From Closterium sp. NIES-65 (Eukaryota; Streptophyta; Zygnematophyceae; Desmidiales; Closteriaceae): 64,000 nucleotides of DNA. The notes beneath the pieces were generated by a model. That model had not been told where the DNA came from. It was given only the letters and a program-made list of their open reading frames with translations, and searched no databases. Positions 11,384-22,732 of the stretch are shown piece by piece; position 1 is the first letter of the stretch, and every line of letters starts with the position of its first letter. The stretch is from assembly GCA_948144175.1 (NCBI GenBank), contig CANXME010002001.1, positions 3,224,501-3,288,500 of the forward strand, in the 5' to 3' direction. Both the position numbers and the translations under genes were made by a program.

Positions 11384-13548
11384 TCAAGTAGTGAGCAAGT
11401 GAGGCCAAGTAGGCACAAGACCTAGCATCATACAGAAGCGCTGATGATCACCAGGTGGAAGTGCCCTGGTAAAGATATCAGCAGTGTTGGCCTCAGAGGC
11501 CACGTAAGCAAGGCGCAGCTGACCACGCTGCTGCAGCTCACGAGCAAGGAAGTAGCAAAGAGCAATGTGCTTCGTTCTGTGCTCCAGTCTGTGCTCCCGA
11601 CACAAGGCCAGCATGGCCTTGTTGTCTACGTACAGAACTGGAGGAGAACGAGGCGCCTCTCCTAGGTCAGTCAGTAGGTAGGTGAGCCAGCGTAGCTCAT
11701 GTGCAGCCATGGCCCCCGCGTAGATCTCGGCCTCACAGCTGGAGCCGAGAACAGAAGACGAGCGGTTAGACCGCCATGAAACAGAGCCGGAACCAAGGTA
11801 GAAGGTGTAACCCTGTGACGACCGCTGCGTAGCCTGGTCATCAGCCCAAGAAGCGTTTGCGTGACCTGTGAGGACCACTCGACGTCGCCCTCCAAGCACT
11901 AGCCCCATGCCCGACGTACTGCACAAGTAGCGCAACACCCTCTTCGCTGCAGCCATGTGCTCTGGTCGTTATCTCCCAGGAGCAACATAGCGTGCCAAGA
12001 TGCTAAGAGGGTATGCAAGGTCAGGTCGTGTGCAGGTCATCAGGTACATGAGGCAGCCAACAAGCTCTGGGTACGGGCCACTCGAGTCTATGGACTCATC
12101 CGAAGGCAGAGCTGAGAGCGAGTGGCGAGTAGGCAGAGGAGTGGCCTGAGGCGAGGAGTACGTGAAGCCGAAGCGCTGAAGGACCTGCTGCACCATGTGT
12201 GACTGAGTAAGGGTAATGGTGCGCTGTGCTCTGTCCCGGGTGATCTGCAAGCCAAGGTAGCTGCGCAGTTCTCCCAGGTCTGTGCACGTGTGTCTCTTCT
12301 GCAGCTTGGACTTCACGTGGGCGAGTCCAGCAGTGTCAGCAGTAGCAAAGACCAGGTCGTTGACGTACACGAGGATGTAGAACGGCGGCAAAGAGGTGTC
12401 GGTGCGTAGAAACAGCGACGGGTCAGCAGTAGAAGGAGCAAACCCAAGAGCCGCAAGTGTAGTCCTCAGTGTGTCGTGCCACTCACGGGGCGCCTGGCGG
12501 AGACCGTAGACTGGCCGCCGGAGGCTCCACTGGGTACCAGGAGGAAACGACCCAGTGAAGCCAGGAGGGCGGCGCAACCAGATCTCCTCGTGCAGGCTGC
12601 CCTGTAGGAAAGCAGTGCTGAAGTCAAGAGAGGGAAGCTCGTAGTCGCGCTGAGCGGCTATGTGCAGCAGCACCCGAAGAGTGGTCATCTTCGGGGTGGG
12701 AGAGAAGGTCTGAAAGTAGTCAACTCCCTGCCGCTGACTGAAGCCTCGAGCCACATAACGCGCCTTGAAGACAGGCGGAGAACCCGGCGGCCGCTTCACC
12801 CTGAAAATTCACATGCCACTGACGATGTTCGCCCAGGTGGGGGAATCTCGTCGACGTAGGTGCCTGTGGACTTCCAGGAAGCCATCTCTGCGTCCATGGC
12901 TGACTGCCACTGAGAGGAGTAGGGACCCTCGATCCCCTCAGCGTACGATCGAGGAGTCGGGATGTCTGGTGCATCCGGGTCTCCCTCAGGGGCAATCAGC
13001 GTGGACACAAGATGAGGCAAAACAGCAGCAAAACACTGGAACTCCTCCTGCCTGTCCTCAAGGACGTCCGTGCTAAGAGCACACTCACCCCCGACGGACG
13101 GAGGACAGACGGACGCAGACTTAGCAACGAGACTAGCAGCGTAGTCTAGACGACAGCGAGCAGCAAAGTCGACAAGCTCAGCAACTAAGGCAGACGCAGT
13201 AGTGGACTCAAAGGAAGGGTCAGTGACAATAGTAGCCAAGAGACGCGTGACAGTAGGACTGGCAGCACGGAGAGAGTTAGACTCCGGGTCAGCAAGGACA
13301 GGAAGAGAGGACTCTGGAGGAGACGGCAACGAGACACGCAAAGGAGCAGTGGACGGACGCAGTGCCATCTGGTGGGTGCCTGGGACCGCAGGAGGACGCG
13401 GACGCGGAGCACGACGACTAGTGCGAGTAGCACGAACAGGCGACGCAGGACGAGACGCAGGCTCACGACGCTCAGCAAGACCTCCAGTAGGACCAGTGTA
13501 GGGAGAAGGAGCAGGCAGGGGGGAGGTGGGCTGTAGCTGTGACTGCGA
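11384..13548 (-). pseudogene. E2 RT-RNase H part of polyprotein
   Basis: Minus strand. The C-terminal end of the polyprotein contains RNase H (about 11384-11960; HANASWADD replaces HADASWADD, SSCEAE, VDNKAML, EHRTKHIAL) and RT (about 11969-12830; FSPTPKM, LDFSTAFLQG). The RT catalytic box at about 12356-12367 reads YVND: the first catalytic Asp codon is now Asn, so polymerase activity should be lost. A frameshift near 11960 separates RT from RNase H and another lies near 12800. Upstream residues to 13548 form the variable linker before RT. TAG on the minus strand at about 13549-13551 replaces a CAG of the relatives. Confidence 0.85.
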
Positions 13549-16050
13549 CTAGACAGGCTGTGGGCATTCTAAGGGAGGAATAGGACCAGTAGAGGGCGGG
13601 AGACCAAGAACCTGCTCAAGGAGCGGAACGAAGTACGGCCGCGGCCGCGCAGTGCCTCCTGAACCAGCAGGGACAGCACCAGTACCCCCAGCGGCAGCAC
13701 CAGTATCAGCAGCACCGGCAACGCCAACAGCGCCAACTCCACCACCCTCAGACGCACCAGCGCCAGCAGAACCACCAGCGCCAGCAGAACCACCAGCGCC
13801 GACACCCCCAGCAGCTCCAGCTCCAGTAACTTCAGCAGCTCCAGTAGCACAAACTCCAGTAGGACCGGCAGCTTCAGTACCGCCAGCAGCTCCAGCAGTA
13901 CCTCTAGCAGCACCCTCAGCCCCAGCAGCTCCAGTACCGCCAGTACGAGCACCTTCGGGACCTGCAGCAACAGTAGTACCTCCAGCTCTAGCAGCACGGC
14001 TCCAGCGCCGGGCAAACCACTTGCGCAGCTCCTGCGGAGAGAGCGGCTCCCACCTCGACGAAGCACCGCGAGAGGTCACACGAGCAGACCCAGCACCCCC
14101 AGGCCCCGCACCCCCAGGCTCAGAACCCCCAGGCTCAGCACCCCCAGACTCAGCACCTCCGGGCTCAGCACCCCCAGACTCAGCACCCCCAGGCTCAGCA
14201 CCCCCAGACTCAGCACCCCCAGGCTACGCACCCCCAGACCCGGCACCCGCAGGCACAGCACCTCGAGCAGCACCAGAGTCAACAGCTACCTCGACAGGCT
14301 CGACTGCGTCTACCTGGGACACACCTGACGGGGCAGGACCTGGAGGGGGGAGAGGGTCTACCGGGGGAGGACCAGGCGCAAGGAAGAGCGGCGGCGGGGG
14401 GAGGGGCGCAGTGCGGTAGGGGAAGAGACGGTAGTAAGGCACCGACTCATCAAAGGTGACGTCCTGGGAGGACAGAACACGGCGAGAGGTGGGGTGGTAA
14501 AACAGCCACCCAGACGCGTCAGGGGGGAAGCCAAGGAAGATGCAGGGAACTGCACGGGGGAACTGCTTGTCCGCAGACAAGTCGCAGACAAACGCGCGAG
14601 ATCCCTTGACCCGAAATGCAGACGCATCGCCAACCTTCCCCGTCCACCGCAAGGTGGGGGAGGTCTCAGGCAAGGAGACCCGGGGCTGAAGGTTGAGCTG
14701 ATGCGCTGCGTACTGAACCGCAAACGGCCACAGAAAATGGTGGGCAGCCCCATGGATCATGGACGTACGAGCGACGTCCATGACCATGCCAATGCGGCGT
14801 TCAGCAATCCCATTTTGCTGTGGAGAGGCCGGAAGCGTGAAGGTCTGAGGGATGCCCTGTGCACGACAGAAGGCTCCCAGACGGGCAGAGGAAAACTCCC
14901 CGCCTCTGTTAGAGTGCAGACGCAGAACAGGAAAGTCCGAGCCGAAACTCTCTCTGAGCTGGAGACGAGCTGCGCGGATCCAGTCGATCAACACCTCAGT
15001 GACGTCACCCTTGCTGCGCAAGGGGAAGACTGCGGTGTAACGCAAGTAGTCGTCAACCACCAAAAGGAAAAAACGCTCGTGCCCCTGTCCACGGACGCGG
15101 GCGGGGCCCCACACGTCCATGTGAAGAGTCTGCAGCGGAGCCTCTGTCGGAGGAAACTCGGAGGAGTGAGGGGCGGCGCGCTGTCGCCCCTCGATGCAGG
15201 GGACGCAAGTAGGGCAGGCTCCGGAGGTAGGGGAGGGAGAGACCGGGGAAGACCAGAGACAAGGACACGGGAGGCTATGCCTCGGAGACGAGGCAGGGAG
15301 GGGTGACCAAGACGGTGGTGCCAAAGGAGAGTGTGGTGGGACAGGAGACGACACGAGCAGGGAGCAGACTCAGGACCAGACCTGGACGCTGCAGCAAACA
15401 CCTGACTCGGCGCAGCTACCTGACCGGACTCAGCAGCCGGAGGAGACTCAGTAGTAAGTGTGCACAGGCTCGACCCCGGCCGACGGGTGAACGTGGCCAA
15501 GTGTCGGCCTGTCCGAGCACACGTGCAGTGGGTCACCGCTGACTCGCAGGAGTGAACTGGTCAACCCCCCTATCCTGTAGATCAGCTCCACTCACCAAGT
15601 TCGTAGAGAACGAGGGGAGGTAGAGACCTGACAGGGTGCCAGAGGGGGCTGCCGGGCACGGTAAGACATTGGAAAAGCTAGCAAGGGCACGACCCCCAGA
15701 GGGGTCCGCCAGGGAGACCGCAACCGGCCGACTAAGCGGCGTAAGCGTGGTGCGGTCTCGAAAGAAGGAGCGGGAAGCACCCGAGTCAAGGGTGAAGGTG
15801 TGTAAGGCCTGAGCCGACGTGGTACCTGAGAGAGCAGACTCACCAGCATCTGGGGCAGCAGACGCACTAGCACCTAGAGCAGCAGCCTCACCAGCACCTA
15901 GAGCATCAGACTGGATACCGGGGTCAGGCGGCACACACAGGTGACAGACTCCCTCGGCACTAGTAGACAATGCATACATTGCAGTGAGAATAGCATCATA
16001 GTCAAGAGCAAAGATATCTACCCTCTCCCTAAGCAGCTCCACCCAGTCGG
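13549..16050 (-). pseudogene. E2 protease-integrase part of polyprotein
   Basis: Minus strand. The protease piece at about 15533-16042 contains LDSGASRSFF and the LVSGADLQD end. The pre-integrase HHRLGHPS and the integrase core at about 14360-15350 contain MDVWGP, a DDY motif in which the usual Ser is Leu, and QQNGIAERR near 14800. The C-terminal tail (about 13560-14290) is a Gly/Ala-rich repeat. At least two frameshifts separate these blocks. This product would process the polyprotein and insert the cDNA; in this copy it is broken and no initiating Gag is left. Confidence 0.83.
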
Positions 16051-16720
16051 GGAGCTCAGCGTCGTCGCCAAACTCTGTACGCCAACGGTCGCTCAGACGC
16101 GCGAAGGAGCGGGACTCTGTATGACCACGCGTCCCGCAAGTCTGACCAGTCTAGACACACGTGCTAATAACGTACGGGCAGCGAGCAGTACTCAGCGACC
16201 CTCCACTCTGAGCGTACCACTCACGAAGCTGCTGGGGTGAAAGAGTCTCGCGCGGACAACGCTACTGCTGTACCGGGCCACTACAAGAAACTCCCGAACT
16301 ACCCACTCCATGACGACTCCCACTACTGCCACCCCGACAACCCCAACTGGTGTACCACTCACGAAGCTGTTGGGGGTTTAGGGACTCACGCGGGCGATGC
16401 TGGAGCTGCTTCCTGCCACTACAAGCAGCTGCGGAACTACTCACTCCAGGACGACTCCCACGACGGCCACCCCGACAACCCCAACTAGCGTACCACTCAC
16501 GAAGCTGTTGGGGGGTGAGGGACTCACGCGGGCGACGCGGGAGCTGCATCTGGCCACGCCAGGAGCAGCAGTAGTAGTAGAAAGAGCAGCAGTAGTAAGA
16601 GTAGCAGTAACAGCAGTACGGGAAGGGCAGTGCTCACCAGTGGCGAGAAGGGCAGGCGTACGACGGCGGCAACGGCAATGCCGCTACCACTGTAGAGCGA
16701 GAGCTCCGCGGCAGCTGCAG
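16051..16720 (-). pseudogene. E2 Gag C-terminal remnant with 138-bp repeats
   Basis: Only the part of Gag around the SPQQLREWY segment is recognisable. That segment occurs three times, with GTACCACTCAC on the plus strand at 16214, 16352 and 16490, an exact spacing of 138 bp (46 codons). TAG-type and frameshift damage is present. Further toward the Gag start, homology stops at about 16720 where the 30-bp satellite begins. No MATPSVLA start is found in E2. Confidence 0.7.
16214..16560. repeat. 138-bp tandem repeat (2.5 copies) in E2 Gag
   Basis: Units start at about 16214, 16352 and 16490. Because 138 is divisible by three, the duplication keeps frame. The units differ by scattered substitutions, so it is not an assembly echo. 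Confidence 0.8.
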
Positions 16721-16730
16721 GGGTGGCTGC

Positions 16731-19700
16731 TCCAGGGGCGGCTGCTGCAGCGGCGGCTGCTCCAGGGGCGGCTGCTGCAGCGGCGGCTGCTCCAGGGGCG
16801 GCTGCTGCAGCGGCGGCTGCTCCAGGGGCGGCTGCTGCAGCGGCGGCTGCTCCAGGGGCGGCTGCTGCAGCGGCGGCTGCTCCAGGGGCGGCTGCTGCAG
16901 CGGCGGCTGCTCCAGGGGCGGCTGCTGCAGCGGCGGCCTGCTCCAGGGGCGGCTGCCTGCAGCGGCGCCTGCTCCAGGGGCGGCTGCCGCAGCGGCGCCT
17001 GCTCCAGGGGCGGCTGCCGCAGCGGCGGCCTGCTCCAGGGGCGGCTGCCGCAGCGGCGGCTGCTCCAGGGGCGGCTGCCGCAGCGGCGGCTGCTCCAGGG
17101 GCGGCTGCCGCAGCGGCGGCTGCTCCAGGGGCGGCTGCCGCAGCGGCGGCTGCTCCAGGGGCGGCTGCCGCAGCGGCGGCTGCTCCAGGGGCGGCTGCCG
17201 CAGCGGCGGCTGCTCCAGGGGCGGCTGCCGCAGCGGCGGCTGCTCCAGGGGCGGCTGCCGCAGCGGCGGCTGCTCCAGGGGCGGCTGCCGCAGCGGCGCC
17301 TGCTCCAGGGGCGGCTGCCGCAGCGGCGCCTGCTCCAGGGGCGGCTGCCGCAGCGGCGCCTGCTCCAGGGGCGGCTGCCGCAGCGGCGCCTGCTCCAGGG
17401 GCGGCTGCCGCAGCGGCGCCTGCTCCAGGGGCGGCTGCCGCAGCGGCGCCTGCTCCAGGGGCGGCTGCCGCAGCGGCGCCTGCTCCAGGGGCGGCTGCCG
17501 CAGCGGCGCCTGCTCCAGGGGCGGCTGCCGCAGCGGCGCCTGCTCCAGGGGCGGCTGCCGCAGCGGCGCCTGCTCCAGGGGCGGCTGCCGCAGCGGCGCC
17601 TGCTCCAGGGGCGGCTGCCGCAGCGGCGCCTGCTCCAGGGGCGGCTGCCGCAGCGGCGCCTGCTCCAGGGGCGGCTGCCGCAGCGGCGCCTGCTCCAGGG
17701 GCGGCTGCCGCAGCGGCGCCTGCTCCAGGGGCGGCTGCCGCAGCGGCGCCTGCTCCAGGGGCGGCTGCCGCAGCGGCGCCTGCTCCAGGGGCGGCTGCCG
17801 CAGCGGCGCCTGCTCCAGGGGCGGCTGCCGCAGCGGCGCCTGCTCCAGGGGCGGCTGCCGCAGCGGCGCCTGCTCCAGGGGCGGCTGCCGCAGCGGCGCC
17901 TGCTCCAGGGGCGGCTGCCGCAGCGGCGCCTGCTCCAGGGGCGGCTGCCGCAGCGGCGCCTGCTCCAGGGGCGGCTGCCGCAGCGGCGCCTGCTCCAGGG
18001 GCGGCTGCCGCAGCGGCGCCTGCTCCAGGGGCGGCTGCCGCAGCGGCGCCTGCTCCAGGGGCGGCTGCCGCAGCGGCGCCTGCTCCAGGGGCGGCTGCCG
18101 CAGCGGCGCCTGCTCCAGGGGCGGCTGCCGCAGCGGCGCCTGCTCCAGGGGCGGCTGCCGCAGCGGCGCCTGCTCCAGGGGCGGCTGCCGCAGCGGCGCC
18201 TGCTCCAGGGGCGGCTGCCGCAGCGGCGCCTGCTCCAGGGGCGGCTGCCGCAGCGGCGCCTGCTCCAGGGGCGGCTGCCGCAGCGGCGCCTGCTCCAGGG
18301 GCGGCTGCCGCAGCGGCGCCTGCTCCAGGGGCGGCTGCCGCAGCGGCGCCTGCTCCAGGGGCGGCTGCCGCAGCGGCGCCTGCTCCAGGGGCGGCTGCCG
18401 CAGCGGCGCCTGCTCCAGGGGCGGCTGCCGCAGCGGCGCCTGCTCCAGGGGCGGCTGCCGCAGCGGCGCCTGCTCCAGGGGCGGCTGCCGCAGCGGCGCC
18501 TGCTCCAGGGGCGGCTGCCGCAGCGGCGCCTGCTCCAGGGGCGGCTGCCGCAGCGGCGCCTGCTCCAGGGGCGGCTGCCGCAGCGGCGCCTGCTCCAGGG
18601 GCGGCTGCCGCAGCGGCGCCTGCTCCAGGGGCGGCTGCCGCAGCGGCGCCTGCTCCAGGGGCGGCTGCCGCAGCGGCGCCTGCTCCAGGGGCGGCTGCCG
18701 CAGCGGCGCCTGCTCCAGGGGCGGCTGCCGCAGCGGCGCCTGCTCCAGGGGCGGCTGCCGCAGCGGCGCCTGCTCCAGGGGCGGCTGCCGCAGCGGCGCC
18801 TGCTCCAGGGGCGGCTGCCGCAGCGGCGCCTGCTCCAGGGGCGGCTGCCGCAGCGGCGCCTGCTCCAGGGGCGGCTGCCGCAGCGGCGCCTGCTCCAGGG
18901 GCGGCTGCCGCAGCGGCGCCTGCTCCAGGGGCGGCTGCCGCAGCGGCGCCTGCTCCAGGGGCGGCTGCCGCAGCGGCGCCTGCTCCAGGGGCGGCTGCCG
19001 CAGCGGCGCCTGCTCCAGGGGCGGCTGCCGCAGCGGCGCCTGCTCCAGGGGCGGCTGCCGCAGCGGCGCCTGCTCCAGGGGCGGCTGCCGCAGCGGCGCC
19101 TGCTCCAGGGGCGGCTGCCGCAGCGGCGCCTGCTCCAGGGGCGGCTGCCGCAGCGGCGCCTGCTCCAGGGGCGGCTGCCGCAGCGGCGCCTGCTCCAGGG
19201 GCGGCTGCCGCAGCGGCGCCTGCTCCAGGGGCGGCTGCCGCAGCGGCGCCTGCTCCAGGGGCGGCTGCCGCAGCGGCGCCTGCTCCAGGGGCGGCTGCCG
19301 CAGCGGCGCCTGCTCCAGGGGCGGCTGCCGCAGCGGCGCCTGCTCCAGGGGCGGCTGCCGCAGCGGCGCCTGCTCCAGGGGCGGCTGCCGCAGCGGCGCC
19401 TGCTCCAGGGGCGGCTGCCGCAGCGGCGCCTGCTCCAGGGGCGGCTGCCGCAGCGGCGCCTGCTCCAGGGGCGGCTGCCGCAGCGGCGCCTGCTCCAGGG
19501 GCGGCTGCCGCAGCGGCGCCTGCTCCAGGGGCGGCTGCCGCAGCGGCGCCTGCTCCAGGGGCGGCTGCCGCAGCGGCGCCTGCTCCAGGGGCGGCTGCCG
19601 CAGCGGCGCCTGCTCCAGGGGCGGCTGCCGCAGCGGCGCCTGCTCCAGGGGCGGCTGCCGCAGCGGCGCCTGCTCCAGGGGCGGCTGCCGCAGCGGCGCC

Positions 19701-20085
19701 TGCTCCAGGGGCGGCTGCCGCAGCGGCGCCTGCTCCAGGGGCGGCTGCCGCAGCGGCGCCTGCTCCAGGGGCGGCTGCCGCAGCGGCGCCTGCTCCAGGG
19801 GCGGCTGCCGCAGCGGCGGCTGCTCCAGGGGCGGCTGCCGCAGCGGCGGCTGCTCCAGGGGCGGCTGCCGCAGCGGCGGCTGCTCCAGGGGCGGCTGCTG
19901 CAGCGGCGGCTGCTCCAGGGGCGGCTGCTGCAGCGGCGGCTGCTCCAGGGGCGGCTGCTGCAGCGGCGGCTGCTCCAGGGGCGCCTGCTGGAGCGGCGGC
20001 TGCTCCAGGGGCGCCTGCTGCAGTGGCGGCTGCTCCAGGGGCGCCTGCTGCAGTGGCGGCTGCTCGAGGGGCGGCTGCTGCTGCT
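16731..20085. repeat. 30-bp GC-rich satellite, about 112 units
   Basis: Unit in plus orientation: GCGGCTGCCGCAGCGGCG followed by CCTGCTCCAGGG. From 17281 to 19800, 84 consecutive units are identical. Toward both ends the same two variants appear in mirror order: first CGGCGGCTG in place of CGGCGCCTG, then GCTGCTGCAGC in place of GCTGCCGCAGC, then more divergent units. Each unit has the perfect inverted repeat GCTGC-N-GCAGC. It is open in several frames because the unit length is divisible by three (AAAAAPAPGA or LPQRRLLQGR repeats), but there is no reason to call a protein. Confidence 0.95.
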
Positions 20086-21155
20086 GGGCGGCTCGGCGGC
20101 TCGGCTGCCCGCTAGGGGCGGCGACGGGGCCAGGTAGGGGCGGCGAGCGGGCCGCTAGGGGCGGTGACGGGGCCGCGTAGGGAGGGGAGCGGCGACGGGG
20201 CCGCTAGGGGCGGCGACGGGGCCGCGTAGGGGCGGCTACGAGGCCGCGTAGGGGCGGCGACGGGGCCGCGTAGGGAAGGGAGCGGCGACGGGGCCGCTAG
20301 GAGCGGCGACGGGGCCGCGTAGGGGCAACGACGGGCCGCGTAGGGGCGGCGACGGGGCCGCGTAGAGAGGGGAGTGGCTACGGGGCCGCTAGGGGCGGCG
20401 ACGGGGCCGCTAGGGGCGGCTACGAGGCCGCGTTGGGGCGGCGACGGGGCCGCGTAGGGAAGGGAGCGGCGACGGGGCCGCTAGGAGCGGCGACGGGGCC
20501 ACGTAGGGGCGGCGACGGGACCGCGTAGGGGCGGCGATGGGGCCGCGTAGGGAATGGAGCGGCGACGGGGCCGCTAGGGGCGGCGACGGGGCCGCTAGGG
20601 GCGGCGACGGGGCCACGTAGGGGCGGTTACGGGGCCACGTAGGGAGGGGAGCGGCCACGGGGCCGCTAGGGGCGGCGACGGGGCCGCTAGTGGCGGCGAC
20701 GGGGCCGCGTAGGGGCGGCTACGGGGCCGCGTAGGGAGGGGAGCGGCTACGGGGCCGCTAGGGGCGGCGACGGGTCCTCGTAGGGGCGGCTACGGGGCCG
20801 CTAGAGGCGGCTACGGGGCCGCGTAGGGGCGGCAACGGGGCTACGTAGGTAGGGAGGCGGCAATGAGGCCGCTAGGGGCGGCGACAGGGCCGCTAGGGGC
20901 GGCGACGGGGCCGCGTAGGGGCGGTGACGGGGCCGCTAGGGGCCTGGAAGGGCGGCTACGGGGCCGCTAGGGGCGGCGACGGGGCCGCTGAGGGTGGCGC
21001 GAGGGGCCGTGAGAGGGGCCTCTAAGAGAGGTCGACGGAAGGGCAGCCCACAAGGCGCGCCTCGGGCAGGAGCGACTGTCGCTCCGGTCAGAAAAAAAAA
21101 AGTTTTAGTGGTGGGCCCAAGGAAGCGTTCCCACTAGGGAACCTGCTCTATACCA
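20086..21155 (-). other. E2 leader: GC repeats, hairpin, primer site
   Basis: On the minus strand: primer site TGGTATAGAGCAGG (ending at 21155), hairpin arms at 21127-21132 and 21137-21142 (GTTCCC/GGGAAC), the GGGCCC palindrome at 21113-21118 and a short T run. From there to about 20090 come imperfect repeats seen on the plus strand as GGGGCGGCGACGGGGCCGC. No protein is called. Confidence 0.7.
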
Positions 21156-21281
21156 TGTGAAGAAAAGAGGAGTGAATGAACTAGCAAGCAGGTGGGTACA
21201 AGTAGGAAAACCTAGAAGTGTTGTACCCCATATTGTCTACCCCACTACAGCCTACACAGACTATAGCATATGAGTTTGACA
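21156..21281 (-). repeat. E2 5' LTR
   Basis: 126 bp, next to the primer site (TACCA at 21151-21155 on the plus strand). Two substitutions separate it from the copy at 11061-11186. It is followed by TTAAT. Confidence 0.92.
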
Positions 21282-21504
21282 TTAATCTCAAAACAACCCT
21301 CGTGTGTGAAATTCGTTTTTCAAAATGTAAGAAGTTATCGAGGACATTACAAGGATGTGAATATCACATGTCTCTGTGAATTCGATTTTGTGGTTCTTTT
21401 TTAGACACATTTAAGCTCGGACGATACGCTACTGAGTGAAACAGATCAGTTCTTCGATGTTTTTCGTGCGGATTGCAAAACCGGCGGAATCGTACTGTAT
21501 CATC
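21282..21504 (+). pseudogene. Helentron endonuclease, first part
   Basis: Continues the helicase frame after E2. It carries the start of an endonuclease/exonuclease/phosphatase domain: QNVRSYRGHYKDV, a hydrophobic strand, THLSSDD near 21405, and VFRADCKTGGIVLY at its end. In this family a Glu followed by Thr precedes such a segment and binds the metal; here the corresponding codon is TAG at 21402-21404. Such domains in Helentrons are thought to come from a CR1-like retrotransposon and to nick DNA. The piece ends at TCATC 21500-21504, where E3 inserted. Confidence 0.72.
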
Positions 21505-21641
21505 TGTCAGAACATATCTATAGCTTATACTGCTGTGTAGGCTGTAGTGGGGTATCCCATAGGGGGTACAACCCAGTTAGGGTTTCATATTTGTACTGCT
21601 TTCATTCATAGTTCATTCATTCCTGTTTTCCTATTCTGACA
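21505..21641 (+). repeat. E3 5' LTR
   Basis: 137 bp, TGTCAGAACATATC...TATTCTGACA, followed by primer site TGGTATAGAGCGGG. Identical to the 3' copy. Confidence 0.94.
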
Positions 21642-22732
21642 TGGTATAGAGCGGGTCCTACCTTAGGACCGTTGTCTGGGCCCACCGACGCGCGCCCCGA
21701 GGCGCGCCCTTTTTTTTTTTTAGCGACCCCTCGGGTCGCCTTTTCACTCGCGGCCCCGCCGCCTCCTCTGACGCGGCTTTGCCGCCTCCCCTGACGCGGC
21801 CCAGCCGCCTCCCTTGACGCGGCCCCGCCGCCTCTTTTAACGCGGCCCCGCCGCCTCCCTTGACGCGGCCTCGCCGCCTCCCCTGACGCGGCCCCGCCGC
21901 CTCCCCTGACGCGGCCCTGCCGCCTCCCTTGACGCGGCCCCGCCGCCTCCCTTGACGCGGCCCCGCCGCCTCCCCTGACGCGGCCCCGCCGCCTCCCCTG
22001 ACGAGGCCCCGCCGCCTCCCCTGACGCGACTCCGCCGCCTCCCCTGACGCGGCCCCGCCGCCTCCATTGACGCGGCCCCGCCGCCTCCCCTGACGCGGCC
22101 ACGCCGCCTCCTCTGACGCGGCCCCGCCTCTGCTGCCGACGGCCCCGCCGCTGCACTCTACGGCCCGCCGCTGCACCCTGCCGGCCCGTCGCTGCTCCTG
22201 CCGGCCCGCCGCTGCACCCTGCCGGCCCGCCGCTGCTCCTGCCGGCCCGCCGCTGCACCTACCGGCCCGCCGCTGCACCCATCGGCCCGCCGCCTCTTAC
22301 GGCCCGCCACTTGCACCTGCCGGCCCGCCGCTGCACCTGCCGGCCCGCCGCTGCACCTGCCGGCCCGACGCTGCATCTCCCGGCCGAGCCGCCCCAGCAG
22401 CCGAGCCGCCCGGGACCCGAGCCGCCCTGCCGCCGAGCCGCCCGGGAGCCGAGCCGCCCTGCACCCGAGCCGCCCAGCCGCCGAGCCGCCCGGGAGCCGA
22501 GCCGCCCTGCACCCGAGCTGCCCAGCCGCCGAGCCGCCCGGGAGCCGAGCCGCCCTGCGCCCGAGCCGCCCAGCCGCCGAGCCGCCCGGGAGCCGAGCAG
22601 CTGTGCACCCGAGCCGCCCGGTCGCTGAGCCGCCTTTCTGCTGACTGCACGACCTGCCCTGCCTGGTGAGCACTGTCCCACTGACACTGCGAGCTCTTTC
22701 CCTACTGCTTGCACTGCGTCGCTGTCGTCACC
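21642..22732 (+). other. E3 leader: primer site, hairpin, GC repeats
   Basis: Primer site at 21642. Hairpin GGTCCTA (21654-21660) and TAGGACC (21664-21670) with a 3-nt loop: a stem at the same place as in the other copies but with different bases on both arms. The GGGCCC palindrome is at 21678-21683, followed by a T run at about 21710-21721. GACGCGGCCCCGCCGCCTCC-type repeats run to about 22130, and GAGCCGCCCGGGAGCC-type repeats run from about 22380 to 22630. The context before ATG 22733 is CACC. Confidence 0.78.

Larger units (their letters stand above)
11061..21281 (-). mobile_element. E2: Ty1/copia element carrying a large satellite
   Basis: A 10221-bp minus-strand element with 126-bp LTRs and a perfect TTAAT duplication (11056-11060 and 21282-21286). 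In its own direction: 5' LTR 21281-21156, leader, a 30-bp satellite in place of most of Gag, a Gag remnant, protease, integrase, RT-RNase H, tail and 3' LTR. The LTRs differ at two positions. It is longer than its sisters only because of the satellite. Gag loss, frameshifts and a YVND in place of YVDD make it defective. Confidence 0.93.

Noticed and set aside
16397-20137. Open frames of more than 1100 codons across the satellite (Leu/Gln/Arg or Ala/Pro repeats)
   Set aside because: A 30-bp repeat without stop codons gives open frames automatically. Several frames are open and no start, domain or neighbouring signal supports a protein.
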